The position numbers and the translations under genes were made by a program. Shown piece after piece: positions 26,061-34,185 of a stretch of 64,000 nucleotides of DNA. Position 1 is the first letter of the stretch, and every line of letters begins with the position of its first letter. Source of the DNA: Candidatus Kapaibacterium sp. (GTDB lineage: Bacteria; Bacteroidota; Ignavibacteria; Kapaibacteriales; UBA2268); contig JAOABA010000030.1 in the NCBI GenBank assembly GCA_026418625.1, forward strand, positions 1 to 64,000, in the 5' to 3' direction. The notes under the pieces were generated by a model that worked only from the letters and a program-made list of their open reading frames with translations, ran no database searches and was not told where the DNA came from.

Positions 26061-27509
26061 ATGGAAAAATTAATCTTTGAAAAAAGTAAACCGGGAAGAA
26101 AAGGTCATTTTATACCTAAAAATGATGTGCCTTTAACTAATCTAAAAGAAGAAATACCAGAGAAGTTTTTAAGAAAAAGTCCTTTGGATTTTCCTGAAGT
26201 AAGTGAAAATGAAATTGCTCGTCATTTTGTTCGCTTGTCTCACTATAATTATTCTATAGATCAAGGGTTATATCCACTTGGTTCTTGCACGATGAAATAT
26301 AATCCAAAGGTAAATGAAAAAACTGCATCTCTTGATGGGTTTGCAAATTTACATCCTTGTATGGATGAAAAAAATGCTCAAGGTGCCCTGAGATTAATGT
26401 ATGAATTAGGGGAAGCACTAAAAGAGATTACAGGATTGCAAGGCGTTAGTCTTCAGCCCGCCGCTGGTTCTCAAGGAGAACTTACTGGTATTCTAATGTT
26501 TAGAGCTTATCATCTTGACAGAGGTGATTTAAAAAGGAAGAAGATATTAATTCCAGACTCCGCTCACGGAACTAATCCAGCATCTGCCTCAATAGCAGGT
26601 TTCGAAATAGTCAACATCAAATCGAATCCCGATGGTAGGGTGAACGTCGAAGATTTGGAAAAAAACTGTGGCGACGATGTTGCCGGGTTTATGTTGACAA
26701 ATCCTAACACAGTGGGTCTTTTCGAAAAAAATATTGTTCAAATTGAAAAATTGATTCACGGATGCGGCGGTTTGATGTATATGGACGGAGCAAACCTGAA
26801 TGCTTTGCTTGGTATTGTTCGACCCGGAGATATGAATTTTGATTGTGTCCACATTAATTTACATAAAACATTTTCTACACCTCACGGTGGCGGTGGACCC
26901 GGTGCAGGACCTGTTTGTGTTAGTGAAAAATTACTTCCATACTTACCTGTTCCTCAAATTGTTTTAAATAATGGCACATATTCACTTAATGAGGAGAACC
27001 CCAAATCAATCGGAAAAGTTCACTCATTCTTTGGAAATTTTGGTGTATTAGTTAGAGCTTATACTTATATCAGAATGCACGGTGGCAAAGGGTTATATGA
27101 AGTAAGTAAAAATGCTATTATAAATGCTAATTATTTGTTTCATTTACTAAAAAATGAATTCGATGTTCCTTTTAACGAATATTGTATGCACGAATTCATT
27201 CTTAGCGGAGATAAACAAAAAGAGGCTGGAGCTTCTACCAAAGATTTAGCAAAAAGACTTCTCGATTATGGATTTCATGCACCGACTGTTTATTTTCCGC
27301 TTATTGTTCATGAAGCAATGCTAATTGAACCCACAGAAACTGAAACTAAGGAAAATCTTGAAGCTTTTGCAGCTGCTATGATTAAAATTGCTAATGAAAT
27401 TAAAGAAAATCCAGAATTCGTAAAAAATTCACCTTATAATACACCAGTCAAAAGGGTTGATGATGCTCTGGCAGCTCGTCAACTTGATATTTCATGGTAT
27501 TCAAAATAA
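26061..27509 (+). CDS. gcvPB: Glycine dehydrogenase (decarboxylating) subunit 2
   Basis: 482 aa, the length of the C-terminal half in two-subunit P-proteins. It carries the PLP-binding lysine in HINLHKTFSTPHGGGGPG and the LGSCTMKYNPK segment near residue 80. With GcvPA it decarboxylates glycine and loads the aminomethyl group onto lipoyl-H protein. gcvPA, gcvH and gcvT are not in the window. A hairpin terminator follows the stop, so the transcript ends here. Confidence 0.94.
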   Translation: MEKLIFEKSKPGRKGHFIPKNDVPLTNLKEEIPEKFLRKSPLDFPEVSENEIARHFVRLSHYNYSIDQGLYPLGSCTMKYNPKVNEKTASLDGFANLHPCMDEKNAQGALRLMYELGEALKEITGLQGVSLQPAAGSQGELTGILMFRAYHLDRGDLKRKKILIPDSAHGTNPASASIAGFEIVNIKSNPDGRVNVEDLEKNCGDDVAGFMLTNPNTVGLFEKNIVQIEKLIHGCGGLMYMDGANLNALLGIVRPGDMNFDCVHINLHKTFSTPHGGGGPGAGPVCVSEKLLPYLPVPQIVLNNGTYSLNEENPKSIGKVHSFFGNFGVLVRAYTYIRMHGGKGLYEVSKNAIINANYLFHLLKNEFDVPFNEYCMHEFILSGDKQKEAGASTKDLAKRLLDYGFHAPTVYFPLIVHEAMLIEPTETETKENLEAFAAAMIKIANEIKENPEFVKNSPYNTPVKRVDDALAARQLDISWYSK

Positions 27510-27518
27510 TAATAAAAT

Positions 27519-27546
27519 AGGCTGTTCTTTTAAACAAGAACAGCCT
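27519..27546 (+). terminator. Terminator after gcvPB
   Basis: AGGCTGTTCTT (27519-27529) and AAGAACAGCCT (27536-27546) form a perfect 11-bp stem with a 6-nt loop, 10 bp after the gcvPB stop. The tail TACTTTATT is moderately T-rich. Confidence 0.75.
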
Positions 27547-27595
27547 TACTTTATTCCTCAAAATATTCATTTTAAATCCTTAAGAATTTTAAATG

Positions 27596-27673
27596 TCAAA
27601 AGCTAAATTTTAATTCATCCGAGGTTCCTTCAAACCATTCATTTAAATTTTCTTCTTGATAGATAGATATCAT
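27596..27673 (-). pseudogene. Possible C-terminal gene remnant (25 codons)
   Basis: On the minus strand an open frame of 25 codons reads as a plausible acidic/aromatic protein C-terminus (QEENLNEWFEGTSDELKF region). Its ATG lies exactly at the edge of the 81-bp repeat, and an in-frame stop falls just inside the repeat. It could be the tail of a gene truncated when the repeat arrived. I do not recognise the family, and chance is possible. Confidence 0.25.
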
Positions 27674-27754
27674 TTAATTAAGAATTTAAATTTCAAATTT
27701 GACTTCAGAAAACTATTATGTCCGCCTTGGTAAATGGGTGGAGCGGTTTGTTAA
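27674..27754 (+). repeat. 81-bp direct repeat, copy 1
   Basis: Identical over 81 bp to 29172-29252 (offset 1498 bp). The two copies bracket the AAA/DUF4143 ATPase gene. The repeat ends in a GC-richer part with CCGC and GCGG that can pair. Flanking bases differ on both sides. Confidence 0.93.
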
Positions 27755-27932
27755 GATTGAATAGCCACTACTTTCAAGTAGTGGACTAAAAAAACATCTC
27801 TAATAGTTTCTTCTAGTAGAACAGAAATTCTCGTCTGCTCAAGGGATTTATATTTTAAATTTGTAATCAGATATTTAATATGTCTGTCTTGGTGATTGAG
27901 TGTTTGTAAAAAAATTGAAAATTAGGTTGTAA

Positions 27933-27964
27933 AAGTGGCTAATTTTACGTAAATTTAGCCACTT
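27933..27964. promoter_or_regulatory. 32-bp near-perfect palindrome before the ATPase gene
   Basis: The arms AAGTGGCTAA and TTAGCCACTT flank a central TTTACGTAAA, itself a perfect palindrome; only one symmetric T-T position breaks the dyad. It ends 22 bp before ATG 27987 (10 bp before ATG 27975). The size and symmetry fit an operator for a dimeric regulator, or a hairpin that could isolate the gene from upstream transcription. Confidence 0.55.
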
Positions 27965-27986
27965 ATTTATTCTAATGTATTATTTT

Positions 27987-29117
27987 ATGTATATTACAAG
28001 GGATATTGAACAAAAAATTCTACAGACCATTGCTCCTAATAAAGTTATTGTTATTACGGGAGCGAGAAGGACTGGTAAGACCATCTTACTTAGTCAATTG
28101 ATAAAAAAAATAAAAGAGCCAATTATTTTATTGAATGGGGAGGATATCCTTACTCACGAATTACTTGAAAGGAGATCAATAATAAACTTTAAAAATTTAA
28201 TGGGAACCAAAAAATTACTTATTATTGATGAAGCTCAAAAAATAATTGATATTGGTCTTAAATTGAAGCTAATGGTTGATAATATCGAGGGACTAAAGAT
28301 AATTGTAACTGGTTCTTCTGCTTTTGATATAACAAATAAAGTCGGTGAGCCGCTAACCGGAAGAAAATATTCATTTAATCTTTTTCCATTTTCAGAAAAT
28401 GAGCTTTCTCAAATAGAAGATGATATTTCTAAAAGAGAAAATTTAAGAGAAAGATTGGTCTTTGGAAATTATCCTGAGCTTTCTTTTTTGAGTGATAGGG
28501 ATAAAAAGCAAGAATACTTAAGGGAAATAGTGAGTTCATATTTGTTAAAGGATATTTTAACATTCGAGAATCTTAGGTCATCAAGTAAAATTTTTGATTT
28601 GCTTAAATTAATTGCTTTTCAGGTTGGGAACGAGGTATCTTATAATGAATTGAGTAAACAGTTAGGAATAAGTAAAACCACAGTTGAACGATATCTTGAT
28701 TTGTTGACCAAGGTTTTCATTCTTCATAAAATAGGGGGGTATTCGAGAAATTTAAGAAAGGAGGTTGTAAAAAGTTCAAAGTGGTATTTTTGGGATAATG
28801 GTATTCGCAACGCAATAATAGCAAATTTTACGAATTTGAATTCAAGGGATGATGTAGGCAAATTGTGGGAAAATTATATAATTAGTGAAAGATTAAAATT
28901 TCAGTCGAATAAATCACTACATTCAAATAATTATTTTTGGCGAACTTATGACAAACAAGAAATTGATTGGATTGAGGAAAGGGAAGGGAAATTATTTGCT
29001 TATGAGTTTAAATGGAAAGAATTAAAATCCAAAGCACCACTAGCTTGGGTGAAAACTTATCCTAACTCTGATTTTAAAGTTATTAACTCAGAAAATTTTT
29101 ATTCTTGGATAAGCTAA
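27987..29117 (+). CDS. AAA ATPase with C-terminal DUF4143 domain
   Basis: 376 aa from ATG 27987 (ATG 27975 would add four residues). The AAA_14-type N-terminal domain has Walker A GARRTGKT (about 28-35) and Walker B LLIIDEAQ (about 85). A winged-helix segment (YNELSKQLGISKTTVERYL) lies in the middle. The C-terminal DUF4143 part ends in a PD-(D/E)xK-like core, E-I-D-W then YEFKW. Proteins of this architecture are common, often multi-copy, and poorly understood. The gene is isolated from operons and bracketed by identical 81-bp repeats, suggesting mobility or recombination. Confidence 0.85.
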   Translation: MYITRDIEQKILQTIAPNKVIVITGARRTGKTILLSQLIKKIKEPIILLNGEDILTHELLERRSIINFKNLMGTKKLLIIDEAQKIIDIGLKLKLMVDNIEGLKIIVTGSSAFDITNKVGEPLTGRKYSFNLFPFSENELSQIEDDISKRENLRERLVFGNYPELSFLSDRDKKQEYLREIVSSYLLKDILTFENLRSSSKIFDLLKLIAFQVGNEVSYNELSKQLGISKTTVERYLDLLTKVFILHKIGGYSRNLRKEVVKSSKWYFWDNGIRNAIIANFTNLNSRDDVGKLWENYIISERLKFQSNKSLHSNNYFWRTYDKQEIDWIEEREGKLFAYEFKWKELKSKAPLAWVKTYPNSDFKVINSENFYSWIS

Positions 29118-29150
29118 AATCTTTGGTTTTCATTTTAATAGATGGAGTTT

Positions 29151-29231
29151 ATGAAAGAGATGAAAATCAGATTAATTAAGAATTTAAATTTCAAATTTGA
29201 CTTCAGAAAACTATTATGTCCGCCTTGGTAA
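29151..29231 (+). CDS. Possible small ORF running into repeat copy 2
   Basis: A 26-codon frame begins at ATG 29151, three bases after GGAG (29144-29147), and reads into the 81-bp repeat, ending at TAA 29229-29231 with a Lys-Leu-Leu-Cys-Pro-Pro-Trp tail. In repeat copy 1 the same frame is open but has only a TTG start at 27656. Spacing from GGAG to ATG is short. It may be a leader peptide, a gene remnant, or chance. Confidence 0.25.
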   Translation: MKEMKIRLIKNLNFKFDFRKLLCPPW

Positions 29232-29252
29232 ATGGGTGGAGCGGTTTGTTAA
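29172..29252 (+). repeat. 81-bp direct repeat, copy 2
   Basis: Second copy of the repeat found at 27674-27754, same orientation, no mismatches over 81 bp. It starts 54 bp after the ATPase stop codon. Confidence 0.93.
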
Positions 29253-29325
29253 ATTTAAATATGTTTTTTTATTGGGATAAACATTCTCTTTCTTATGAAA
29301 CAATTATTTTTTTAATTTATAAAAT

Positions 29326-29364
29326 AGGGATGTTAAATCATTCTTTATCAAAATTAACATCCCT
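29326..29364 (-). terminator. Hairpin after the NTF2-like gene
   Basis: AGGGATGTTAA (29326-29336) and TTAACATCCCT (29354-29364) form a perfect 11-bp stem with a 17-nt loop. It lies 40 bp past the end of the minus-strand NTF2-like gene and is followed on that strand by an AT-rich ATTTTATAAATT tail. Confidence 0.55.
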
Positions 29365-29404
29365 GATTATTATTTAATAAGCTAATTAGTAATTTATCTT
29401 AATA

Positions 29405-29758
29405 TCACATATAAAGCTGCGAGGTATCAACATACACATCATAAGTCTTGATTAAATCACCATCCATTATAAAAAGATTGCAAAATTTAACTGATAGCTG
29501 GGTATCATTATGTCTTGTGTATGTGACCGTTCCCCAACTGATGACTTTACCATTTTCAATAACACAATTTTTTGGTGTGTGTTTTATAGCTTTGATGCTT
29601 TTAAAAAAGTTATCTACATAGTTGGCAATATTTTCTCTACCAACAACAGCGGGAAAATTGCCGAAAATAAATTCTCCGTCCGGTGAGATGTAATCGGCAA
29701 AAGCAAAAGCATCCATCTTATCTATTGTATTATAAAGATTTTTCAACCATTCTGGCAT
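29405..29758 (-). CDS. NTF2-like / SnoaL-like small protein
   Basis: 117 aa. It has the cone-shaped NTF2/SnoaL fold pattern: an N-terminal helix (PEWLKNLYNTIDKMDAFAF), a DGEFIFGN strand, an NYVDNFF helix, and C-terminal strands. Proteins of this group act as hydrolases, isomerases or simple binding proteins, and the sequence alone does not tell which. It lies 15 bp downstream of the class I aldolase gene on the same strand and is probably co-transcribed. Confidence 0.75.
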   Translation of the reverse strand: MPEWLKNLYNTIDKMDAFAFADYISPDGEFIFGNFPAVVGRENIANYVDNFFKSIKAIKHTPKNCVIENGKVISWGTVTYTRHNDTQLSVKFCNLFIMDGDLIKTYDVYVDTSQLYM

Positions 29759-29773
29759 ATAACTCCAAAAAAA

Positions 29774-30838
29774 TTAAACAATAGTTATTTCTTTGCAAAG
29801 ATAAACATCTTGAATAGTGTTTAAAAGTTTAACACCTTCACTCATTGGTCTTTGGAAAGCTTTTCTTCCAGAAATAAGTCCCATACCTCCAGCACGCTTG
29901 TTAATAACAGCAGTTATGGTAGCATCTTGAAAATCATTTTCACCTGAAGCACCACCACTATTAATTAATCCAGCTTTGCCCATATAACAATTAGCAACCT
30001 GATATCTGCAGAGGTCAATTGGATGGTCTGATGTTAATTCAGTATATATTCTTTTATCCAATTTACCATAGCTCGAGCCACCCATATTTAGTGCGGTATA
30101 ACCACCATTATTTTCAGGAAGTTTCTGTTTGATAATATCTGCTTGAAGCGTAACCCCAAGATGATTGGCTTGCCCTGTTAAGTCAGCAGATACGTGATAA
30201 TCTTTATCGGTTTTGAAAGCAGGATTCCTCAAATAACACCACAAAATACAAGCCATACCGAGTTCATGAGCATAAGAAAAAGCCTCAGCAATTTCGACAA
30301 TTTGTCTTGATGCTTCTTCGGAACCGAAATAAATTGTTGCACCAACCGCAGCAGCTCCCATATCATAAGCCCTGTCAATTGTTCCGAAAAGGATCTGATC
30401 AAATTTGTTCGGATATGTTAATAATTCGTTATGATTGATTTTAACAATGAATGGAATTTTGTGGGCATATTTTCTTGCAACCATACCTAAAACACCATAA
30501 GTCGAAGCTACAGCATTGCACCCCCCCTCGATTGCAAGTTTTACAATGTTTTCAGGATCGAAGTAAATAGGATTTTTTGCAAAACTGGCTCCGCCCGAAT
30601 GTTCAACGCCTTGATCAACAGGTAGTATTGATAAATAGCCTGTTCCTGCCAATCTACCTGTATCATACAACCATTGTAAATTAGCAAGCACTCTATTATT
30701 TCGGTCGGATTTGGCAAAAACTTCATCAACAAAGTTGGGTGAAGGGGTTGTTAGTTGCTCTTTTTTGATTTTTGGTGAATCGAAATCGAGCAGATAAGCT
30801 GCTTTTTCACCAAGTAGTTCTCTTATTTTCTCAAACAT
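29774..30838 (-). CDS. fbaB: Class I fructose-bisphosphate aldolase (DhnA/FbaB type)
   Basis: 354 aa. It cleaves fructose 1,6-bisphosphate by a Schiff-base mechanism. Family features include [11 protein letters not shown] near the N-terminal third, [23 protein letters not shown], and the C-terminal [13 protein letters not shown] phosphate-binding region. The start ATG 30838 is preceded by GAGGAG. A perfect TAnnTTTG box on the minus strand (30893-30900) may mark its promoter, although no -33 TTG is evident. Confidence 0.92.
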   Translation of the reverse strand: MFEKIRELLGEKAAYLLDFDSPKIKKEQLTTPSPNFVDEVFAKSDRNNRVLANLQWLYDTGRLAGTGYLSILPVDQGVEHSGGASFAKNPIYFDPENIVKLAIEGGCNAVASTYGVLGMVARKYAHKIPFIVKINHNELLTYPNKFDQILFGTIDRAYDMGAAAVGATIYFGSEEASRQIVEIAEAFSYAHELGMACILWCYLRNPAFKTDKDYHVSADLTGQANHLGVTLQADIIKQKLPENNGGYTALNMGGSSYGKLDKRIYTELTSDHPIDLCRYQVANCYMGKAGLINSGGASGENDFQDATITAVINKRAGGMGLISGRKAFQRPMSEGVKLLNTIQDVYLCKEITIV

Positions 30839-31029
30839 TAGTATCTCCTCATAATAATTTTAGAAAAGTAAAATTGTATATTCGACTGATTACAAATTTA
30901 TTAATTTGGAAAGAAAGATAAAATCTTATTAGAAAAATTTAGCATAAATTGATTTTTTTCTGTTGAGTAGATTGATTGCTTTTAATAATTTATTAATTTT
31001 ATAATTTCAATTTAATTTTTTGGTAAATT

Positions 31030-31944
31030 TTGACTAAACTACAAATTCAAATTTTAATATGTTTAACTTTTACTATCTTGCTGGGTGCTGTTAAATTAAC
31101 CTCACAAACCGAGATTTCAAATGCAAGTGATTTTAATTTAGTAACTGCCTTTGGTTTCAAATCTTCAGCAAGTTATTATGCTCCCAATGGAAATAATGTT
31201 ATCGAATTAATTGATTCAAATCGCAAAGAAAACAATATATATACATTCGACCTCAAAAATTATGTTTTTGATATAGGTTTTTATTATTCAATAACAGATG
31301 AATTACAGTTAAGATTTGACATACCTTTAAATTATTCATTGCTTAGTGAAGTTTATTTAAAAGATACTAATGTAGCAAGCACATCTTACGGGAAAAGGTT
31401 AATCAGGGCAGAGTTATCATATTTTCTACCCGAGAATTATAAATTAAATCTATTATATCATTTAATGAAAGGGAAATTTAATACTTTTTTAGAAGCAGGA
31501 TTAAACATACCTCCAAATTTTAAAAATGGTAAACAAAATAATAGTGATTTTCTATATTATTCTAGTTTTCAAATTCCCATCGGTTTAATTTTAAATTTTA
31601 TTTCTAATGGGGATTGGGTTGAAGGAAGATTGTTCTATAACTACAGAGCTGGTGATTTTTCTGATGAAATAAAAATTCATCTTGAAGGCGGTTTTACTTC
31701 AGTTCCAGATACAAAGTTAGCGGGAATGATTGATTACACAATTAGTTCCGGCAATATTGATGAATCATCAATATTTAATATCAGACAAAATCCTTTAAAA
31801 GAAAATGCTCTATATCTTGGAGCGGAGTTTTTTATTAAACTGCATAAAAAAATCGAAACTTCCATTTCTTATAATGTAAGTGTTCTTGGCAAAAATTCTT
31901 GGAGTTTTGGAATCTTTGGATTAAAAGCTAATTTCTCGCTATAG
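31030..31944 (+). CDS. Putative outer-membrane beta-barrel protein
   Basis: 304 aa. The signal peptide covers about residues 1-25 (hydrophobic core ILICLTFTILLG). The mature protein shows repeated amphipathic strands with aromatic residues, including YYSITDELQLRFDIPLNY and YLGAEFFIKLHKKIETSISY, and ends in a short aromatic-ended strand, typical of transporter-like or OmpW/MetA-pathway-type barrels. No specific family is recognised. The start is TTG 31030; there is no clear ribosome site. Confidence 0.6.
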   Translation: MTKLQIQILICLTFTILLGAVKLTSQTEISNASDFNLVTAFGFKSSASYYAPNGNNVIELIDSNRKENNIYTFDLKNYVFDIGFYYSITDELQLRFDIPLNYSLLSEVYLKDTNVASTSYGKRLIRAELSYFLPENYKLNLLYHLMKGKFNTFLEAGLNIPPNFKNGKQNNSDFLYYSSFQIPIGLILNFISNGDWVEGRLFYNYRAGDFSDEIKIHLEGGFTSVPDTKLAGMIDYTISSGNIDESSIFNIRQNPLKENALYLGAEFFIKLHKKIETSISYNVSVLGKNSWSFGIFGLKANFSL

Positions 31945-32073
31945 CAGGGAATTTCGCAAAAACTTAATCAATAATGAATTTTTTTTAATCATTTATTCAT
32001 TGAATTTAATCAATAATAAACATATCTTGCATGTCATAAATATTTTTTAAGTTCAACTAAACAATAGGTGCTT

Positions 32074-32862
32074 ATGATTGTTTTCAAAAAAATCATAAAA
32101 AAATACTATACGATGCTTGGTCTCAGAAATAAATTTCTGATATTACTTTTTTGTTGTTTAAATATTTCAATATCTGACGGGGTTAAAGTCTCTGCACAAA
32201 ATGAGAATACGAATTTTTCAAAATTTACAAATACCTTATCAGAAATTGATTTTGATCTTTCTAAATATTATATCTATTCAGAAACTGGAAAAGCATCTTG
32301 GTATGGCAAAAAATTCCATAATAGAAAAACTGCTAGTGGGGAAAAATATAATATGTTTGAATTTTCAGCAGCTCATAAATCCTTACCATTCGGAACCATC
32401 GTAAGAATAAATAATTTAGAAACTGGTAAAAGTTTGATAGTTAGAATTAATGATAGAGGTCCATTTATAAGGTCCAGAATAATTGATTTATCTTACTCAG
32501 CTGCCGTTGAAACTAATTCGATGGGAACCCCAGCTGTAAAAATTGAAGCTTTGAAAAATAATAGTAAAGAAATAATAGAAAAGTTTCCTAATACTAAATA
32601 TTATTTTTGCTATTCTTTTAATCTACCCTTAGTAACTTTGCCCGAAGGAACTTTAAAAAAACTTGCCTCAAGCATTGATTTTGATGAAGCATTAAATTTA
32701 TATAAAAAATTTACTGAACTATATCCTTCAAAAAAAATCTATCTGGCAGTTGAATCTGATTATCTTGAATCAAACGAAAACTTTACATCATATTTTATCT
32801 GCCATTACGACCCCTCAGATTTCAAACCTGTTTTACCAATTGCAGAGAATATAACCAATTAA
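32074..32862 (+). CDS. rlpA: RlpA-like double-psi beta-barrel protein
   Basis: About 262 aa. After a hydrophobic N-terminal segment comes a double-psi beta-barrel (about residues 70-150): GKASWYGKKFHNRKTASG, then LPFGTIVRINNLETGKS and VRINDRGPF with the conserved Asp. RlpA proteins are septal-ring lytic transglycosylases acting on denuded glycan strands. The C-terminal ~85 residues could be a degenerate SPOR-like module. GTG 32068 is an alternative start. Confidence 0.85.
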   Translation: MIVFKKIIKKYYTMLGLRNKFLILLFCCLNISISDGVKVSAQNENTNFSKFTNTLSEIDFDLSKYYIYSETGKASWYGKKFHNRKTASGEKYNMFEFSAAHKSLPFGTIVRINNLETGKSLIVRINDRGPFIRSRIIDLSYSAAVETNSMGTPAVKIEALKNNSKEIIEKFPNTKYYFCYSFNLPLVTLPEGTLKKLASSIDFDEALNLYKKFTELYPSKKIYLAVESDYLESNENFTSYFICHYDPSDFKPVLPIAENITN

Positions 32863-32914
32863 TATTTGATTTAAATTTTAAGTCACAATTCTTTAACTTA
32901 CTTAATTTTTTTTG

Positions 32915-33019
32915 TAGAGAGCGCAGAGTATAATTCTGAGGATATAAATAATTTTTTAAGTAATATTAATAAGAATCAAAATCAAATAAAATCATTTAAA
33001 AAAAACTCTGTGTTCTCTA
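32915..33019. repeat. Imperfect inverted pair of CTCTGTG-type repeats
   Basis: TAGAGAGCGCAGAGT (32915-32929) and ACTCTGTGTTCTCTA (33005-33019) are inverted copies with two mismatches, 75 bp apart. The motif resembles the CACAGAG-rich dispersed repeats seen between genes in many bacterial genomes. Confidence 0.5.
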
Positions 33020-33157
33020 CTATGAATATTTTTTTAAATTTTAAGAAATTATTTTTTGCGACCTCAGTGTAGAATAGATTAATATAAGTATGGTTGAAAT
33101 TCAAGTTTAAAGTCATAATGGAATTTTCCAAACTTCGTTTGAGGTTATTTTAAAACA

Positions 33158-33238
33158 GTCATTTTAAGCCGATGGCGAAGAATCAATGTTATATAAGTCA
33201 TCGAAATACTGTGGACTCTTCACTTCGTTCAGAATGAC
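33158..33238. repeat. Inverted intergenic repeat of the GTCATTCTGA...GAAGAATC class
   Basis: The left arm starts at GTCATTTTAAG (33158) and ends in GCGAAGAATC; the right arm is the inverse, ACTCTTCACTTCGTTC AGAATGAC (to 33238). The arms differ at several positions. Another fragment, CAGAATGACT, lies at about 33271. This is a widely dispersed class of non-coding repeat. Confidence 0.6.
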
Positions 33239-33381
33239 AAAATACTATTTTTTTAAAAAGCCTTGTTTGTCAGAATGACTAAATAATAACATATTCTACT
33301 CATTCAATTCTGTCTTGTTAAATCATTTAGAATAAACTAAAGTAGAATAAACATACAGATATGTTATTTAAAAAAACTTAA

Positions 33382-34185
33382 TTAGATAAGTTTTACAGCT
33401 TTTTTGAGGTGAATAACTTCCTGTTTGGTTAGACGGCGAAATTCACCTCTTGCCAAACCAGCGGTAGTGATGCCGGCAAAAGACTTCCGGTCGAGTTTTT
33501 TAACTTTGTATCCAAATGTTTCGAATATTTTTTTTACTTCTCTGTTTTTTCCTTCTTTGAGTGTTATATAAACCAAAGAATGATCTGCAGGGTCAATGAA
33601 TATTTCACAAGGGCTGCTTTTAAAATCTTCAGTAGTAACTCCTTTCGAAATTCTTTCAGCATCAGTAAATTTTAATGGTTTATCGAGCCCAGCTAAATAG
33701 ACTCTTTCAACTTGATATTTTGGATGCATTAGCCTGTTTGCCAGTTCACCGTCATTAGTTAAAATTAATACACCGGTTGTATTTCTATCTAGCCGTCCAA
33801 CGGGGAAAAGTCTGAATTTTGTTTTAACAACATCCATTATAGTTTTTCTGTGTTTTTCATCTCTAACGGTTGTTATGGTATCTTTTGGCTTGTTAAGTAG
33901 TATGTATTCTAATTTAACTGATTGCTTAATTGGATTTGAGTCGATTTGAACATTATCACCCGGTTGAACTCTCCTTGCCAAATTTGTTTCAATGACATTG
34001 TTAACTTTAACTCTTCCGCTTTTTATAATTTCATCTGCCTGTCTGCGTGAGCAAAAACCAGAATCTGCTATATATTTATTAAGCCTTATACCTGAGTTAG
34101 TTTCCTTTTCAGAATTTGATGATTTTATCTTTGAATGTTTATTTACTGTCTTTCTCACAGCATTTTCCTGAACTATGATTTTCAA
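33382..34185 (-). CDS. rluB: rRNA pseudouridine synthase, RluB/RsuA family
   Basis: 267 aa. An S4 RNA-binding domain (about residues 32-85: LNKYIADSGFCSRRQADE, RVKVNN) precedes the catalytic domain with GRLDRNTTGVLILTNDG holding the catalytic Asp, and the C-terminal EGKNREVKKIFETFG. It isomerises uridine in large-subunit rRNA (RluB) or a close relative. The basic N-terminus overlaps the 3' end of the upstream SafE-like gene by 47 bp; the true start could be slightly downstream. Confidence 0.88.
   Translation of the reverse strand: MKIIVQENAVRKTVNKHSKIKSSNSEKETNSGIRLNKYIADSGFCSRRQADEIIKSGRVKVNNVIETNLARRVQPGDNVQIDSNPIKQSVKLEYILLNKPKDTITTVRDEKHRKTIMDVVKTKFRLFPVGRLDRNTTGVLILTNDGELANRLMHPKYQVERVYLAGLDKPLKFTDAERISKGVTTEDFKSSPCEIFIDPADHSLVYITLKEGKNREVKKIFETFGYKVKKLDRKSFAGITTAGLARGEFRRLTKQEVIHLKKAVKLI

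Larger units (their letters stand above)
27547..27932. other. Non-coding stretch upstream of the ATPase gene
   Basis: About 390 bp without a convincing gene. It holds the possible gene remnant (27596-27673), the first copy of the 81-bp repeat (27674-27754), and a 9-bp stem hairpin CCACTACTT/AAGTAGTGG (27765-27784) followed by a short A-run. The rest is AT-rich with no recognisable signal. Confidence 0.5.
32863..33381. other. 519-bp non-coding stretch with degenerate repeats
   Basis: No gene is visible between rlpA and the convergent rluB-like gene. The stretch contains an imperfect inverted pair (32915-33019) and an inverted element related to the common GTCATTCTGA/GAAGAATC intergenic repeat (33158-33238). 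No clear T-tract terminator was found. Confidence 0.6.

Noticed and set aside
27721..27760. tRNA-like or structured RNA gene in the 81-bp repeat
   Set aside because: The CCGC/GCGG pairing is short, and no cloverleaf or CCA end could be built.
27674..29252. CRISPR array
   Set aside because: Two copies of an 81-bp repeat with a gene between them; no short regularly spaced repeats or spacers.
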